A stretch of 64,000 nt of DNA from Kribbella capetownensis (GTDB lineage Bacteria > Actinomycetota > Actinomycetes > Propionibacteriales > Kribbellaceae), in assembly GCF_004331485.1 (NCBI RefSeq), contig NZ_SJKD01000008.1:372001-436000 (forward strand). Reading direction: 5' to 3'. Made by a program: the position numbers and the translations under genes. The notes beneath the pieces were generated by a model that saw only the letters and a list, made by a program, of their open reading frames with translations, was not told the DNA's origin and made no database searches. Shown here piece after piece: positions 33,815-41,563 of the stretch. Position 1 is the first letter of the stretch. Each line of letters begins with the position of its first letter.

Positions 33815-34867
33815 ATGACGGAGGCACGGCGCCCGACGTTGCGGGACATCGCGGCAGCTCTCGGGCTGTCGGTGAACACCGTCTCGCGTGCGCTCGGCGA
33901 CAAGGACAGCGTCAGTCCGAAGACACGCGCGGCCGTGCAGGCCGAGGCGGCCCGGATCGGCTATGTGCCGAACACGCTGGCGCGGTCGCTCGTGCTCGGC
34001 TCGGCGATGACGCTGGGCCTCGTCATCACCAACCCGTCCAACCCCTTCTACGCCCAACTGATCAGCAGCATCGAGCTCCGGGTCCGCGCCCAGGGGTACT
34101 CGTTGCTGCTGCTGGTCACCGACGAGAGCGCGGAGAACGAGCAGCGCGCCACCGAGGCGTTGCTGCGGTCCGCGGTCGACGGCGCAGTGGTCGTGCCGGT
34201 CCAGGCCGAGTGGGACCACTGGCGCCGCGTCCGTGACGCCGGCATCCCGTTGGTGTTCGTCAACCGTGATGTGCCCGAGCTCGACTGCGACATGGTCGGG
34301 GTCGACAACGAACGCGGGACGTACGAAGCGACCAGCCACCTGATCGCCGGCGGTGCGCGCCGCCTGCTGGTGCTGGAAGAAGATCTGCCGATCACGACAA
34401 CCGCTGACCGTGTCGCCGGCTTCCGCCGAGCGATGTCGGACGCGGGTCTGAAGGTCAAGGACGACACGATCCGCGCCGTACCGACCAAGCGCTACGACTC
34501 TCTCGCCCTGCCGTGGCAGCCGGAGGAGGCGTACCGCTTCGCGCAGACGCTGCTGCGCGACCGTCATCCGGATGCGATCGTGACCGGGAACGACTACTTC
34601 GCCCTGGGCTTGCTGCGCGTGCTCGCCGAGTTGGGTCTGGCCGTTCCCGACGACGTCGCGATCACCGGGTACGGCGACCACCCCTATGCGGCGTACCTGC
34701 AGACGCCCCTCACCACAGTCCGTCTCCCCGCCGCCGAGGTCGGTACGACGGCCGTCGACCTGCTCATGCAGCGACTCAAGAGCGGCGGGAGCGAGCGCCC
34801 GAGGAAGACCTTGATCCGTCCCGAACTCGTCGTTCGCGCCTCTACTGCGAGTCCAGCCAGGCTCTGA
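33815..34867 (+). CDS. LacI family transcriptional regulator
   Basis: 350-residue repressor. The helix-turn-helix lies at residues 7-30 (TLRDIAAALGLSVNTVSRAL), the hinge helix near 50 (PNTLARSLVLG), and the sensor domain follows (LGLVITNPSNPFYAQL, GYGDHPYAAYLQTPLTTVR). The ATG at 33815 follows GAGGGG; GTG at 33809 is an alternative. Last gene of its operon. The duplicated CG-centred operator in front of its own operon and the divergent importer operon is the obvious target. Its 3' end overlaps the convergent CoA-transferase gene by 26 bp. Confidence 0.93.
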   Translation: MTEARRPTLRDIAAALGLSVNTVSRALGDKDSVSPKTRAAVQAEAARIGYVPNTLARSLVLGSAMTLGLVITNPSNPFYAQLISSIELRVRAQGYSLLLLVTDESAENEQRATEALLRSAVDGAVVVPVQAEWDHWRRVRDAGIPLVFVNRDVPELDCDMVGVDNERGTYEATSHLIAGGARRLLVLEEDLPITTTADRVAGFRRAMSDAGLKVKDDTIRAVPTKRYDSLALPWQPEEAYRFAQTLLRDRHPDAIVTGNDYFALGLLRVLAELGLAVPDDVAITGYGDHPYAAYLQTPLTTVRLPAAEVGTTAVDLLMQRLKSGGSERPRKTLIRPELVVRASTASPARL

Positions 34868-35990
34868 CCGACTCGTTGTGCTCGCCCAGCTGTGGCGGCG
34901 GCAGGTTGCTCTCGCGTGCCCCGGCGTACGGCTGGTCGTCGAAACGCAGCGGCGGTCCGGGGAGCTGGATCCGGCCGAGCGTCGGGTGCTCGACATCGAT
35001 CAGCAGACCCTGTGACAGCGTCTGCTCCCATTCGTACACCTGCTGGAAGTCGCGCACCTTGCCAGCCGGAATCCCCTTCTCCGCAAGGCGTTCCAGCCAC
35101 ACATCCGCCGACTCGTGGGCGAACGCCTCCTCGATCGCAGCGGTCAGTTCGTTGCGGTGGGCAACCCGTTGCGAGTTGACCGCGAACCGCTCGTCGTCCG
35201 GATCCAGTCCGACGATCGGTGCGAACGTCCGCCACTGCCCCTGGCTGCCGACCGCGACCTGGACGATGTCGTCCGCCGTCGAGTACATCCCGTACGGCGC
35301 GATCTGCGCGTGGTGGTTGCCGACACGCTCGGGCAGCTCACCCGCGACCGTCCACTTCGTCCCGTGGAACGCATGCACGCCGATCACCGACGCCAGCAAA
35401 CTCGTCCGCACCACGCGCCCCTTACCGGTGATCGATCGCTCGTGCAGCGCCGCCAGCGCACCATAGGCGCCGTACATCCCGGCCAGCAGGTCCGCGATCG
35501 GTACGCCGATCTTCGTCGGCTCGACCGCTCCGGTGATGCTCATCAGACCGCCCTCGCCCTGCGCGATCTGGTCGTACCCGGCCCGCCCGCCGTCCGGCCC
35601 GTCGTGCCCGAAGCCGGTGATCGACAGGATCACCAGCCCCGGGTTGAGCTCGTGCAGTCGCTCGACGGCGAACCCGAGCCGGTCCAGCACTCCCGGCCGG
35701 AAGTTCTCGATCAGTACGTCGGCCCGCTGCACCAGCTTGGTCAGGAACTCGCGACCGCCCTCGGACTTGAGGTCGGCCGTCACCGACTCCTTGTTCCGGT
35801 TCGCGGACAGGAAGTACGTCGATTCGCCCTCGACGAACGGCGGCCCCCAGCCCCGGCTGTCGTCCCCACCACCGGGCGCCTCCACCTTGATCACGCGAGC
35901 GCCGAGATCCCCCAGCATCATCGCCGCATGCGGCCCGGCCAGCGCTCGAGTCAGATCGACGACAACGACATCGGAGAGAAGGTTCTGCAC
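34842..35990 (-). CDS. CaiB/BaiF family CoA-transferase
   Basis: 382-residue family III CoA-transferase, which moves CoA between carboxylic acids. It has VVVDLTRALAGPHAAMMLGDLGARVIKVE at the N terminus, the catalytic aspartate in GYDQIAQGEGG (near residue 140), and IADLLAGMYGAYGALAAL. The GTG has TAGTCT seven bases upstream and no ribosome-binding site, so it may be leaderless even though it lies only 10 bp after the hydrolase gene on the same strand. Substrate unknown. Confidence 0.92.
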   Translation of the reverse strand: MQNLLSDVVVVDLTRALAGPHAAMMLGDLGARVIKVEAPGGGDDSRGWGPPFVEGESTYFLSANRNKESVTADLKSEGGREFLTKLVQRADVLIENFRPGVLDRLGFAVERLHELNPGLVILSITGFGHDGPDGGRAGYDQIAQGEGGLMSITGAVEPTKIGVPIADLLAGMYGAYGALAALHERSITGKGRVVRTSLLASVIGVHAFHGTKWTVAGELPERVGNHHAQIAPYGMYSTADDIVQVAVGSQGQWRTFAPIVGLDPDDERFAVNSQRVAHRNELTAAIEEAFAHESADVWLERLAEKGIPAGKVRDFQQVYEWEQTLSQGLLIDVEHPTLGRIQLPGPPLRFDDQPYAGARESNLPPPQLGEHNESVRAWLDSQ

Positions 35991-35997
35991 GACGACG

Positions 35998-36003
35998 AGA
36001 CTA
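35998..36003 (-). promoter_or_regulatory. -10 box of the CoA-transferase gene
   Basis: TAGTCT on the minus strand, seven bases before the GTG at 35990; its first three bases are also the stop codon of the hydrolase gene upstream. Confidence 0.4.
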
Positions 36004-36921
36004 GGCGGTGACCTTGCGGGCCAGCGAGGCCAGGCGGTGGGTGACGTCGCGGGGACGCTCCTGCATGAGCATGTGACCGGCGCCTGGATACATCCAGAGC
36101 CGGGCGGTGGGAAGCTCGGCGGCCATCCGGTTGGCGTGGCGGGGTGGCAGCAGCCGGTCGCGGGTGCCGTGCATGATCTCGACCGGCAGCCGGTCCAGCA
36201 CCTTGAGTGCCTGATCGCGCTCGTGCTGGAGGATCGCTTCGAAGAACCCGCCGTACGACGGAGCCGGCAGGCTGGCGAGGTCCGCGAGGAACAGATCGAC
36301 CTCGGCCGGGTCGGTCTTCTTCCCGAACACCAGTTGCCGCAGGGCGGGCCGGCGTACCCGGACCGACAGCGGCCGCGGTCCTCGGAGCGCACGTCGTTCG
36401 AGCCGCGTGCTGAGCAGGTTCATCGCGCGCGGAGCGACCACGGCCGCCGCCGAGTCAAACCGCCTGGGGAGGCCGAAGGCGCCCTCCGCGATGTGGCCGG
36501 ACGACGTACTGACCAGCGCCGCCGCCGCGATCCGGGAGCCGAACAGGTCGGGTCGCTGGTCCGCGAGCGCCATCAGCGTCATCCCGCCCATCGAGTGACC
36601 GGCGTACACAACCGGACCGTCGCCGACGACCCTGTCCAGCACGGTCTCGAGGTCGTCGGCCAGTTGCTCGATCCGCATCGACCCGGCCGGGGCGGCCTCC
36701 GACCGACCGTGACCACGGTGGTCGTACGTGACCACGCGGACGCCGTTGTTCCCCAGGATCCGCGGCAGATCCTCGACCTGGTTGTGCCACGACCGCGTCG
36801 AGCAGGTCCAGCCGTGCACCAGCAGGACAGTCACCGGCGCATCCGGTGATCCGGCCGTCTCGACATTCAGCCGTACGCCGTCCGTCGTGGTCACACCGGA
36901 CCGTTCCGCCTGGATCGTCAC
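36001..36921 (-). CDS. Alpha/beta hydrolase
   Basis: 306-residue hydrolase. The oxyanion region is VLLVHGWTCSTRSW, the nucleophile elbow GHSMGGMT (Ser near residue 107), an acid is likely in HGTRDRLLPP and the catalytic histidine in YPGAGHMLMQE. No signal peptide. The GTG overlaps the stop of the membrane-protein gene upstream (GTGA), so the two are coupled. Epoxide-hydrolase, esterase and lipase activities all occur in this fold. Confidence 0.92.
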   Translation of the reverse strand: MTIQAERSGVTTTDGVRLNVETAGSPDAPVTVLLVHGWTCSTRSWHNQVEDLPRILGNNGVRVVTYDHRGHGRSEAAPAGSMRIEQLADDLETVLDRVVGDGPVVYAGHSMGGMTLMALADQRPDLFGSRIAAAALVSTSSGHIAEGAFGLPRRFDSAAAVVAPRAMNLLSTRLERRALRGPRPLSVRVRRPALRQLVFGKKTDPAEVDLFLADLASLPAPSYGGFFEAILQHERDQALKVLDRLPVEIMHGTRDRLLPPRHANRMAAELPTARLWMYPGAGHMLMQERPRDVTHRLASLARKVTA

Positions 36922-38741
36922 GCACTCTCCCGTTCCCGTTCGCCGGCGTCCAGATGGGCGGCACGCAGGCGCCCACCACGGGCGCCACGCCCGACCAGCC
37001 AGGCGATGCCGGCGATCTCGAGCAGACCGACCACACCGAGCAGGGCGTAGCCGCCGTTCCACATCCATCGTGGCACGTCGGTCCGCTCCTCCCGCCGCAG
37101 CACCTGCTGCTCGTTGACGAAATCGACCGTCTGCCCGTTCGACACCTGGACGGCCGGCTTCTCGATCGCCAGGTCCTCCGGCGCGTACACCCACATCGCC
37201 ACCAGGTCGCGCTGCCCCTGGTGCAGCCGGATCATCGACTTCCACTTGCCGAACATCGGCAGCGCGTCCGCCGACCGATAGGTGCCGTCGGCCACCTTCA
37301 CCATCGGGTGCGTCACCAGCCCACCACCCTGCCAGGCCATCGCCTCGAACCACCGCGCCCCCTCGGCCGCGTCGCCCGGCTGCAGCTTGACCGTGACGTA
37401 CGCCGTCGGCTCGGCCCCCGTGGCCACCCGCTCCAACGACACCGTCCCGGTCACGCCCGGCTCGGCCGATCGCGGCACGCAGAAGAACACGGTCGCCGTG
37501 ACTGCGACCAGTCCGACCGCGCCCAGTTGATGGGTGCGGCGTACCGCCTGCGACCGCGCGTTCCGGATGCCGATCGCACGCCGCTCTCCCGCGACCTCGG
37601 CGTACCGGGTCGCCAGCCAGGCTCCGACGAGTCCGGCTCCAATCCCGGTGACAACGCCGTACCCGAGAGCCGACGGGAGCATGGACGACGGCCACGCGAT
37701 CGGCATCCAGCTGTGGCTCCAGGCGTACTCCGCGACCACGCCGACGGTCCCGATCAGCGCGCCGGCGACCGCACCGAGGCGGAAGCGATTCTTGTTGCCG
37801 AGGGCAAACGCCACCAGCTCGACCAGCACCGCCTCGAGGATGAGCAGCGGGAAGTGCCCGAGGATCTCGCCCAGCGGCTGGTCGACTGCCCAGGCGATGC
37901 CGCCGCGGATCACCAGGTACACGGCCAGCGCGGCGAACGCCGTACCCGGACCACGTCGAGCCCGCAGCACCGTGAACGCCAGCGCGGCACCGAAGACGAT
38001 CAGGATCGGCTGCAGTATCAAGGGGAACTGCGGGACGCCGTAGTTGAACTCGGTGCTGAACAGATCCCAGGCAATCAGCAATGCGCCGACCGACACGATC
38101 TCCTGGAACAGGCGGCGCTTGTTGATGCCGAGCAGCTGCTCCACCTCGGCGAGCGCCAGCAGCCGCGCGAAGATCGAGAAGACCACGCCGCCGATCATCA
38201 GCAGGTGGGTCGGGCCCCAGAGCGTGACGTCCTCACCGAACAGGCGGTGCCAGAGGTCGTCCAGCGGGAAGCCGACCAGCGCGAATGTGCCGCACACCGT
38301 GACGAGCGCGGCGCTGCACGGGATCCGCCAGCCGTTGGTGAGCTTGAGCGTGCGGGCCGGCAGTGGCTTGCGGGCCAGGGCGATCGGCAGGACGCCGGAG
38401 ATGATCACACCGAGGATGCCGAAGAAGATCGGGTAGTGCGCCGGCGTACCGAACGGGCCGGTGTCGCGGCCGCGGTCGATGTGCACGGCGATGTCCCACC
38501 AGACGCCGAAGGCGCAGGCGAGCAGCGAGACCGCGTGCAGGTACGGCGTCAGCGCGGCCCATCGGGGGACTCCGTCCAGTCTCCCGATGGTGTCCGCAAG
38601 CCGTCCTACCAGCGTGACGCGTCCGGTCCGTTCCCGCCACAGGAGTACGGCGAGTGCGACGTACATCAGTCCGACCAGGCCGGTGACGATCGCGATCTGG
38701 TCGAACGTCGCGGTTCCGGTGGTGGCCAGCGGGATCGCCAT
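36918..38741 (-). CDS. Large multi-pass membrane protein of unknown function
   Basis: 607-residue protein with about 12 hydrophobic helices in the first 420 residues, then a C-terminal outside domain (about 430-570, with GVTGTVSLERV and HLHQGQRDLVAMW-like beta strands) and a final helix near 580. A histidine in LWGPTHLLMIGG and another in TPYLHAVSLL could bind metal. The ATG at 38741 is preferred because GGAGGAG lies eight bases upstream; the upstream ATG at 38765 has no such site. Coupled to the alpha/beta hydrolase and divergent from a MerR gene. Not recognised. Confidence 0.8.
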   Translation of the reverse strand: MAIPLATTGTATFDQIAIVTGLVGLMYVALAVLLWRERTGRVTLVGRLADTIGRLDGVPRWAALTPYLHAVSLLACAFGVWWDIAVHIDRGRDTGPFGTPAHYPIFFGILGVIISGVLPIALARKPLPARTLKLTNGWRIPCSAALVTVCGTFALVGFPLDDLWHRLFGEDVTLWGPTHLLMIGGVVFSIFARLLALAEVEQLLGINKRRLFQEIVSVGALLIAWDLFSTEFNYGVPQFPLILQPILIVFGAALAFTVLRARRGPGTAFAALAVYLVIRGGIAWAVDQPLGEILGHFPLLILEAVLVELVAFALGNKNRFRLGAVAGALIGTVGVVAEYAWSHSWMPIAWPSSMLPSALGYGVVTGIGAGLVGAWLATRYAEVAGERRAIGIRNARSQAVRRTHQLGAVGLVAVTATVFFCVPRSAEPGVTGTVSLERVATGAEPTAYVTVKLQPGDAAEGARWFEAMAWQGGGLVTHPMVKVADGTYRSADALPMFGKWKSMIRLHQGQRDLVAMWVYAPEDLAIEKPAVQVSNGQTVDFVNEQQVLRREERTDVPRWMWNGGYALLGVVGLLEIAGIAWLVGRGARGGRLRAAHLDAGERERESA

Positions 38742-38779
38742 TCGACGGACTCCTCCATCGCTCATGCGCCATGACTGAT

Positions 38780-38798
38780 GTTACATCTTCTATGTAAC
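38780..38798. promoter_or_regulatory. MerR-type operator
   Basis: GTTACATCTTCTATGTAAC, a perfect 7-5-7 inverted repeat in the divergent promoter between the membrane-protein and MerR genes. Length and symmetry fit a MerR-family site. Confidence 0.65.
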
Positions 38799-38822
38799 GT
38801 CGGATCTGGAAGACTGTCAACC

Positions 38823-39572
38823 GTGGAAGCACACGACGAGGAGCTCACCGTCGACCAGCTCGCCGCCAAGGTGGGCATGACGGTCCGCAACGTGCGCGCG
38901 TACGCCGGGCGCGGCCTGATCCCGCCGCCACGCCTGGTCGGGCGGACCGGGTACTACGGCCACGACCACGTCGCCCGGTTGAAGCTGGTCCAGGAGCTGC
39001 TGAGCAAGGGCTACACGCTGGCCGCGGTCGAGCGGATGATGGGCGAACTGCCGGACGGCGCGATGGCGCTCGGCGTCTTCGAGACCCTGGTGAACCCGTG
39101 GACCCCGTCCGAGCCGGAGGTGCTGGACGAGTTCCAGCTGGCCGAGCGGGCCGGCGTACCGCACGATCCGGCGGTGATCACGCGGCTGGTCGAGCTGGGG
39201 ATCGCGGAGCGGCAGGACGACGGCCGGCTCCGGATCCCGAACCCGGACCTGCTCCGGACCGGGCTCGAGGTGATCAAGCTCGGCGTACCCATGCAGGCGA
39301 TCTTCGAGATGCTGCCCAAGCTGTTCGCCCAGGCCGACGCGGTGGCCAAGACGTACGTCGAGCTGTTCCGCAGCACGGTGTGGCGCGAGTTCAGCGACGC
39401 CGGATTGCCGGCCGAGGGGTGGCCGGAAATCCAGCGCACGCTGGAGAACATCATTCCGCTGGCCGGGCAGGCGCTTGTCGCGGCGTTCCGGGAAGCGATG
39501 GCGCGCGAGATCGAGATCGTCGCCTACGAAGAGCTCGGCCTCGACCCGAAGGCCCTCCCCTCGCCCGGCTAA
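38823..39572 (+). CDS. MerR family transcriptional regulator
   Basis: 249-residue regulator. The MerR winged helix is at residues 7-75 (LTVDQLAAKVGMTVRNVRAYAGRGLIPPPRL, TGYYGHDHVARLKLVQELL). A long C-terminal helical region (about 95-245) replaces the short metal-binding tail of classical MerR proteins; it contains EVIKLGVPMQAIFEML and may sense a lipid-like or organic ligand. GTG start at 38823. A perfect operator lies 25-43 bp upstream and also fronts the divergent membrane-protein operon. Confidence 0.9.
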   Translation: MEAHDEELTVDQLAAKVGMTVRNVRAYAGRGLIPPPRLVGRTGYYGHDHVARLKLVQELLSKGYTLAAVERMMGELPDGAMALGVFETLVNPWTPSEPEVLDEFQLAERAGVPHDPAVITRLVELGIAERQDDGRLRIPNPDLLRTGLEVIKLGVPMQAIFEMLPKLFAQADAVAKTYVELFRSTVWREFSDAGLPAEGWPEIQRTLENIIPLAGQALVAAFREAMAREIEIVAYEELGLDPKALPSPG

Positions 39573-39608
39573 CGCTCCGCGGTCAGCCCGGGCTCGAGGT
39601 CGGAAACC

Positions 39609-40178
39609 TCAGTTCAGGGTGAAGCCGCCGGTCCAGTCGATCTTCTCGCCGACGGCCAGACTGAGCTGGACGAAGCCGATGGCCTCGAGCTCACGGGCCC
39701 GCGACAGCGAGCCGGCGTCGATCGCGCGCAGACCGCCGCCGGTGATCACGCCGGCCAGCTCGGCCTTCGCGTCGGCGTCGTCACCCGCGATCAGGACCGT
39801 AGTCGTGCCGTCGCCGACCTTGCCGGACGAGACCGTAGCGGCGAAGTTCGTGTTGAAGGCCTTCAGCACCTTCGAGTCGGGCAGTGTGGCCGCGATCCCG
39901 GCTGCCGCGGAGGAGTCCGCCGGTACGACGAGGGAGTCGAACGTCTCGAAGTTCAGCGGGTTGGTGATGTCGACGACCGTCTTGCCTGCCAGCTGGTCGC
40001 CGCGCTCGGCGAGCACCTGCTTGACCTCCGGGTACGGAACCGCGAGGACGACGATGTCGCCCGCGACCTTGTCCTGGTCGTTGCGGCCGAGCAGCTGGAC
40101 CGCGTGCCCGCCCTTGCCCGCCAGTCCGGCGATCGCCTGACCCATGGTGCCGGTGCCGATGATGCTGATGTGTGCCAT
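39609..40178 (-). CDS. NADPH-dependent F420 reductase-like protein
   Basis: 189-residue Rossmann protein. MAHISIIGTGTMGQAIAGLAGKGGHAVQLLGR gives the nucleotide-binding site (residues 1-32). LAVPYPEVKQVL, DITNPLN and LKAFNTNFAATV match F420-dependent NADP oxidoreductases and the related short reductases. It could move electrons between NADPH and F420, a common actinobacterial cofactor, though some members use other partners. AGGAGAAGG precedes the ATG. Divergent from a MarR regulator with two operators between them. Confidence 0.87.
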   Translation of the reverse strand: MAHISIIGTGTMGQAIAGLAGKGGHAVQLLGRNDQDKVAGDIVVLAVPYPEVKQVLAERGDQLAGKTVVDITNPLNFETFDSLVVPADSSAAAGIAATLPDSKVLKAFNTNFAATVSSGKVGDGTTTVLIAGDDADAKAELAGVITGGGLRAIDAGSLSRARELEAIGFVQLSLAVGEKIDWTGGFTLN

Positions 40179-40205
40179 GACCTTCTCCTGGATGAGTGTT
40201 CAACA

Positions 40206-40219
40206 GTTGTTGCGACAAC
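40206..40219. promoter_or_regulatory. MarR operator 1
   Basis: GTTGT-TGCG-ACAAC, a perfect 5-4-5 inverted repeat in the reductase/MarR divergent promoter. Confidence 0.65.
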
Positions 40220-40234
40220 CATAGACCTCTGACA

Positions 40235-40248
40235 GTTGTTTCTACAAC
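40235..40248. promoter_or_regulatory. MarR operator 2
   Basis: GTTGT-TTCT-ACAAC, 29 bp from operator 1 centre to centre (nearly three helical turns), with matching flanks (ACA before, CAT after). Confidence 0.65.
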
Positions 40249-40270
40249 CATTGGCTGGGAGAATGTTTCC

Positions 40271-40768
40271 GTGACGACGAAATGGCTCGATCAGCCGGAG
40301 CTCGCGGCCTGGATCCGGCTGGCCTCGGTGCTCGAGCTGCTGCCGGGCGCCCTCGACTCCCAGCTCCGCCGCGACAACGGGCTCACCCACTTCGAGTACT
40401 TCGTGCTCGCGATGCTGTCCGAGGCGCCGGACCGGACGCTGCGGATGACCGCCCTCGCCCAGCACACCAGCGCCACCCTCCCCCGCCTGTCCCACGTCGT
40501 ACGACGGCTCGAGGACCGTGGACTGATCGAGCGCTTCCCCTGCCCGACCGACGCCCGCGCCACGAACGCCCGTCTGACCGACGCCGGCTGGGACAAGATC
40601 CGCGAGGCCGCCCCGGGTCACGTCGCCACCGTCCGCGAGCACGTGATCGACGCGCTGACCCCCGAGCAGGTCACTCAGCTGACCGCGATCACCGACGCGA
40701 TCCTTACTCGCCTGGACCCCGAGGGGCGGATGTCGGACGTCTACCACCGCCACGACTCCGGCATCTAG
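40271..40768 (+). CDS. MarR family transcriptional regulator
   Basis: 165-residue regulator. The winged helix-turn-helix spans about 35-110 (HFEYFVLAMLSEAPDRTLRMTALAQHTSATLPRLSHVVRRLEDRGLIER and the wing DARATNARLTDAG). The GTG at 40271 follows GGGAGA; an earlier in-frame GTG at 40196 would place the N-terminus within the operators and is rejected. Two direct copies of a GTTGT/ACAAC operator lie just upstream, so it probably represses itself and the F420-reductase-like gene. Its stop codon lies in the arm of a long palindrome. Confidence 0.9.
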   Translation: MTTKWLDQPELAAWIRLASVLELLPGALDSQLRRDNGLTHFEYFVLAMLSEAPDRTLRMTALAQHTSATLPRLSHVVRRLEDRGLIERFPCPTDARATNARLTDAGWDKIREAAPGHVATVREHVIDALTPEQVTQLTAITDAILTRLDPEGRMSDVYHRHDSGI

Positions 40769-40821
40769 GGCGTGCCTCTTAACTCCGCGCAGTAGGCGGG
40801 GAGTTAAGAGGCACGCCCTAG
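40765..40821. repeat. Long perfect palindrome at the MarR gene end
   Basis: Two perfectly complementary 22-bp arms (40765-40786 and 40800-40821, beginning CTAGGGCGTG and ending CACGCCCTAG) enclose 13 bases. The MarR stop codon lies in the left arm. The RNA hairpin would be very stable, but no T tract follows. Confidence 0.8.
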
Positions 40822-40835
40822 GACCCCGGCCTCCT

Positions 40836-40866
40836 CCCTTAGACGCCCTGAGGGTCTGCCTAAGGG
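40836..40866. repeat. Inverted repeat in the 40769-40961 gap
   Basis: CCCTTAG and CTAAGGG (7 bp, perfect) with a 17-base loop, next to the long palindrome. No gene is visible in this gap. Confidence 0.5.
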
Positions 40867-40908
40867 CTGTCTGGGTGGCGATCTCGGTAGTTCTCCGCAT
40901 GTGCGCGA

Positions 40909-40942
40909 ACGTCTGGGTTGGGACTGTGTATCTACCAGACGT
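40909..40942. promoter_or_regulatory. Inverted repeat upstream of a small basic ORF
   Basis: ACGTCTGG and CCAGACGT (8 bp, perfect) 18 bases apart, ending 13 bp before AGGAGTG of the small ORF at 40962. Either an operator or a leader hairpin. Confidence 0.4.
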
Positions 40943-40961
40943 CCTCAGTCCTCAGGAGTGC

Positions 40962-41081
40962 ATGATGCGCCAGATTCAGATCCAGATCCGCCGGAAGCCG
41001 AGCCGACGGACGACCACCCGCCGTACCACCACGACGCTGCTGGACCTCCGTACGCCGTCCGGCCGCCCGCTACCGTTCTGA
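40962..41081 (+). CDS. Very small basic protein (39 residues)
   Basis: A short frame with a good ribosome-binding site (AGGAGTG) encodes MMRQIQIQIRRKPSRR followed by Thr/Arg-rich sequence and ends LRTPSGRPLPF. Eleven or so of its residues are arginine or lysine, so it could bind nucleic acid, or simply be a leader peptide for the gene 32 bp downstream. I do not recognise it; it rests on the ribosome-binding site and position alone. Confidence 0.45.
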   Translation: MMRQIQIQIRRKPSRRTTTRRTTTTLLDLRTPSGRPLPF

Positions 41082-41113
41082 TCCAGCTGTCCCGCCCGGA
41101 AACGTCCACGATC

Positions 41114-41326
41114 ATGAAGCTCAGACTGCACGTCCACCACGCCTTCACCGGCGGTTGGTGCGCCGACATCGACGACGACCTCGACCGTCAGCCCGACGAC
41201 CCGTTCTGGTGCGTCGACCAGTGGCCGACCCTGCAAGAGGCGCTGGCCGCCGGCTGCGCCCGCCTCGCCGAGCTCGCCGCCCACCCGAACCCGCCCCGTC
41301 TGAGCGCCCTCACCCTCGCCGCCTGA
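41114..41326 (+). CDS. Small conserved protein, copy 1 of a paralogous pair
   Basis: 70-residue protein of unknown function. Its core LHVHHAFTGGWCADIDDDLD, then QPDDPFWCVDQW and AAGCARLAELA, is clearly related to the 73-residue protein at 52149-52370, which supports both as real genes. The pattern is two beta strands with an acidic turn followed by a helix. No signal peptide. It ends three bases from the convergent stop of the 41330 gene. Confidence 0.7.
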   Translation: MKLRLHVHHAFTGGWCADIDDDLDRQPDDPFWCVDQWPTLQEALAAGCARLAELAAHPNPPRLSALTLAA

Positions 41327-41329
41327 TCA

Positions 41330-41563
41330 TCAGGAAGGCGGCCTGATCGTCAGGGTCTCCGATCCCTCGCTGACCTCCGCGGGTTCCGCCGACGCTGTCG
41401 GTTCGGCCGGAAGATCGCCGAGATCCGGGTCCCAGTCGTCGTACTCGTCGTCCGGGCCTTCGGCCTCGTGGCGGCGGGCGATCCGGATGAAGGCGGCGAT
41501 CAGCAGCAGCGGACCGAGCACCATCGCGGTCTCGGGGATACCGCCCATGTGCAGTGCGATCAT
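41330..41563 (-). CDS. Small membrane-anchored acidic protein
   Basis: 77-residue protein with one hydrophobic helix (ETAMVLGPLLLIAAFIRIA, residues 11-29) and a strongly acidic tail (EGPDDEYDDWDPDLGDLPAEP). Its ATG overlaps the stop of the large membrane-protein gene upstream (ATGA), so it is probably an accessory subunit or partner of that protein. Not recognised. Confidence 0.65.
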   Translation of the reverse strand: MIALHMGGIPETAMVLGPLLLIAAFIRIARRHEAEGPDDEYDDWDPDLGDLPAEPTASAEPAEVSEGSETLTIRPPS

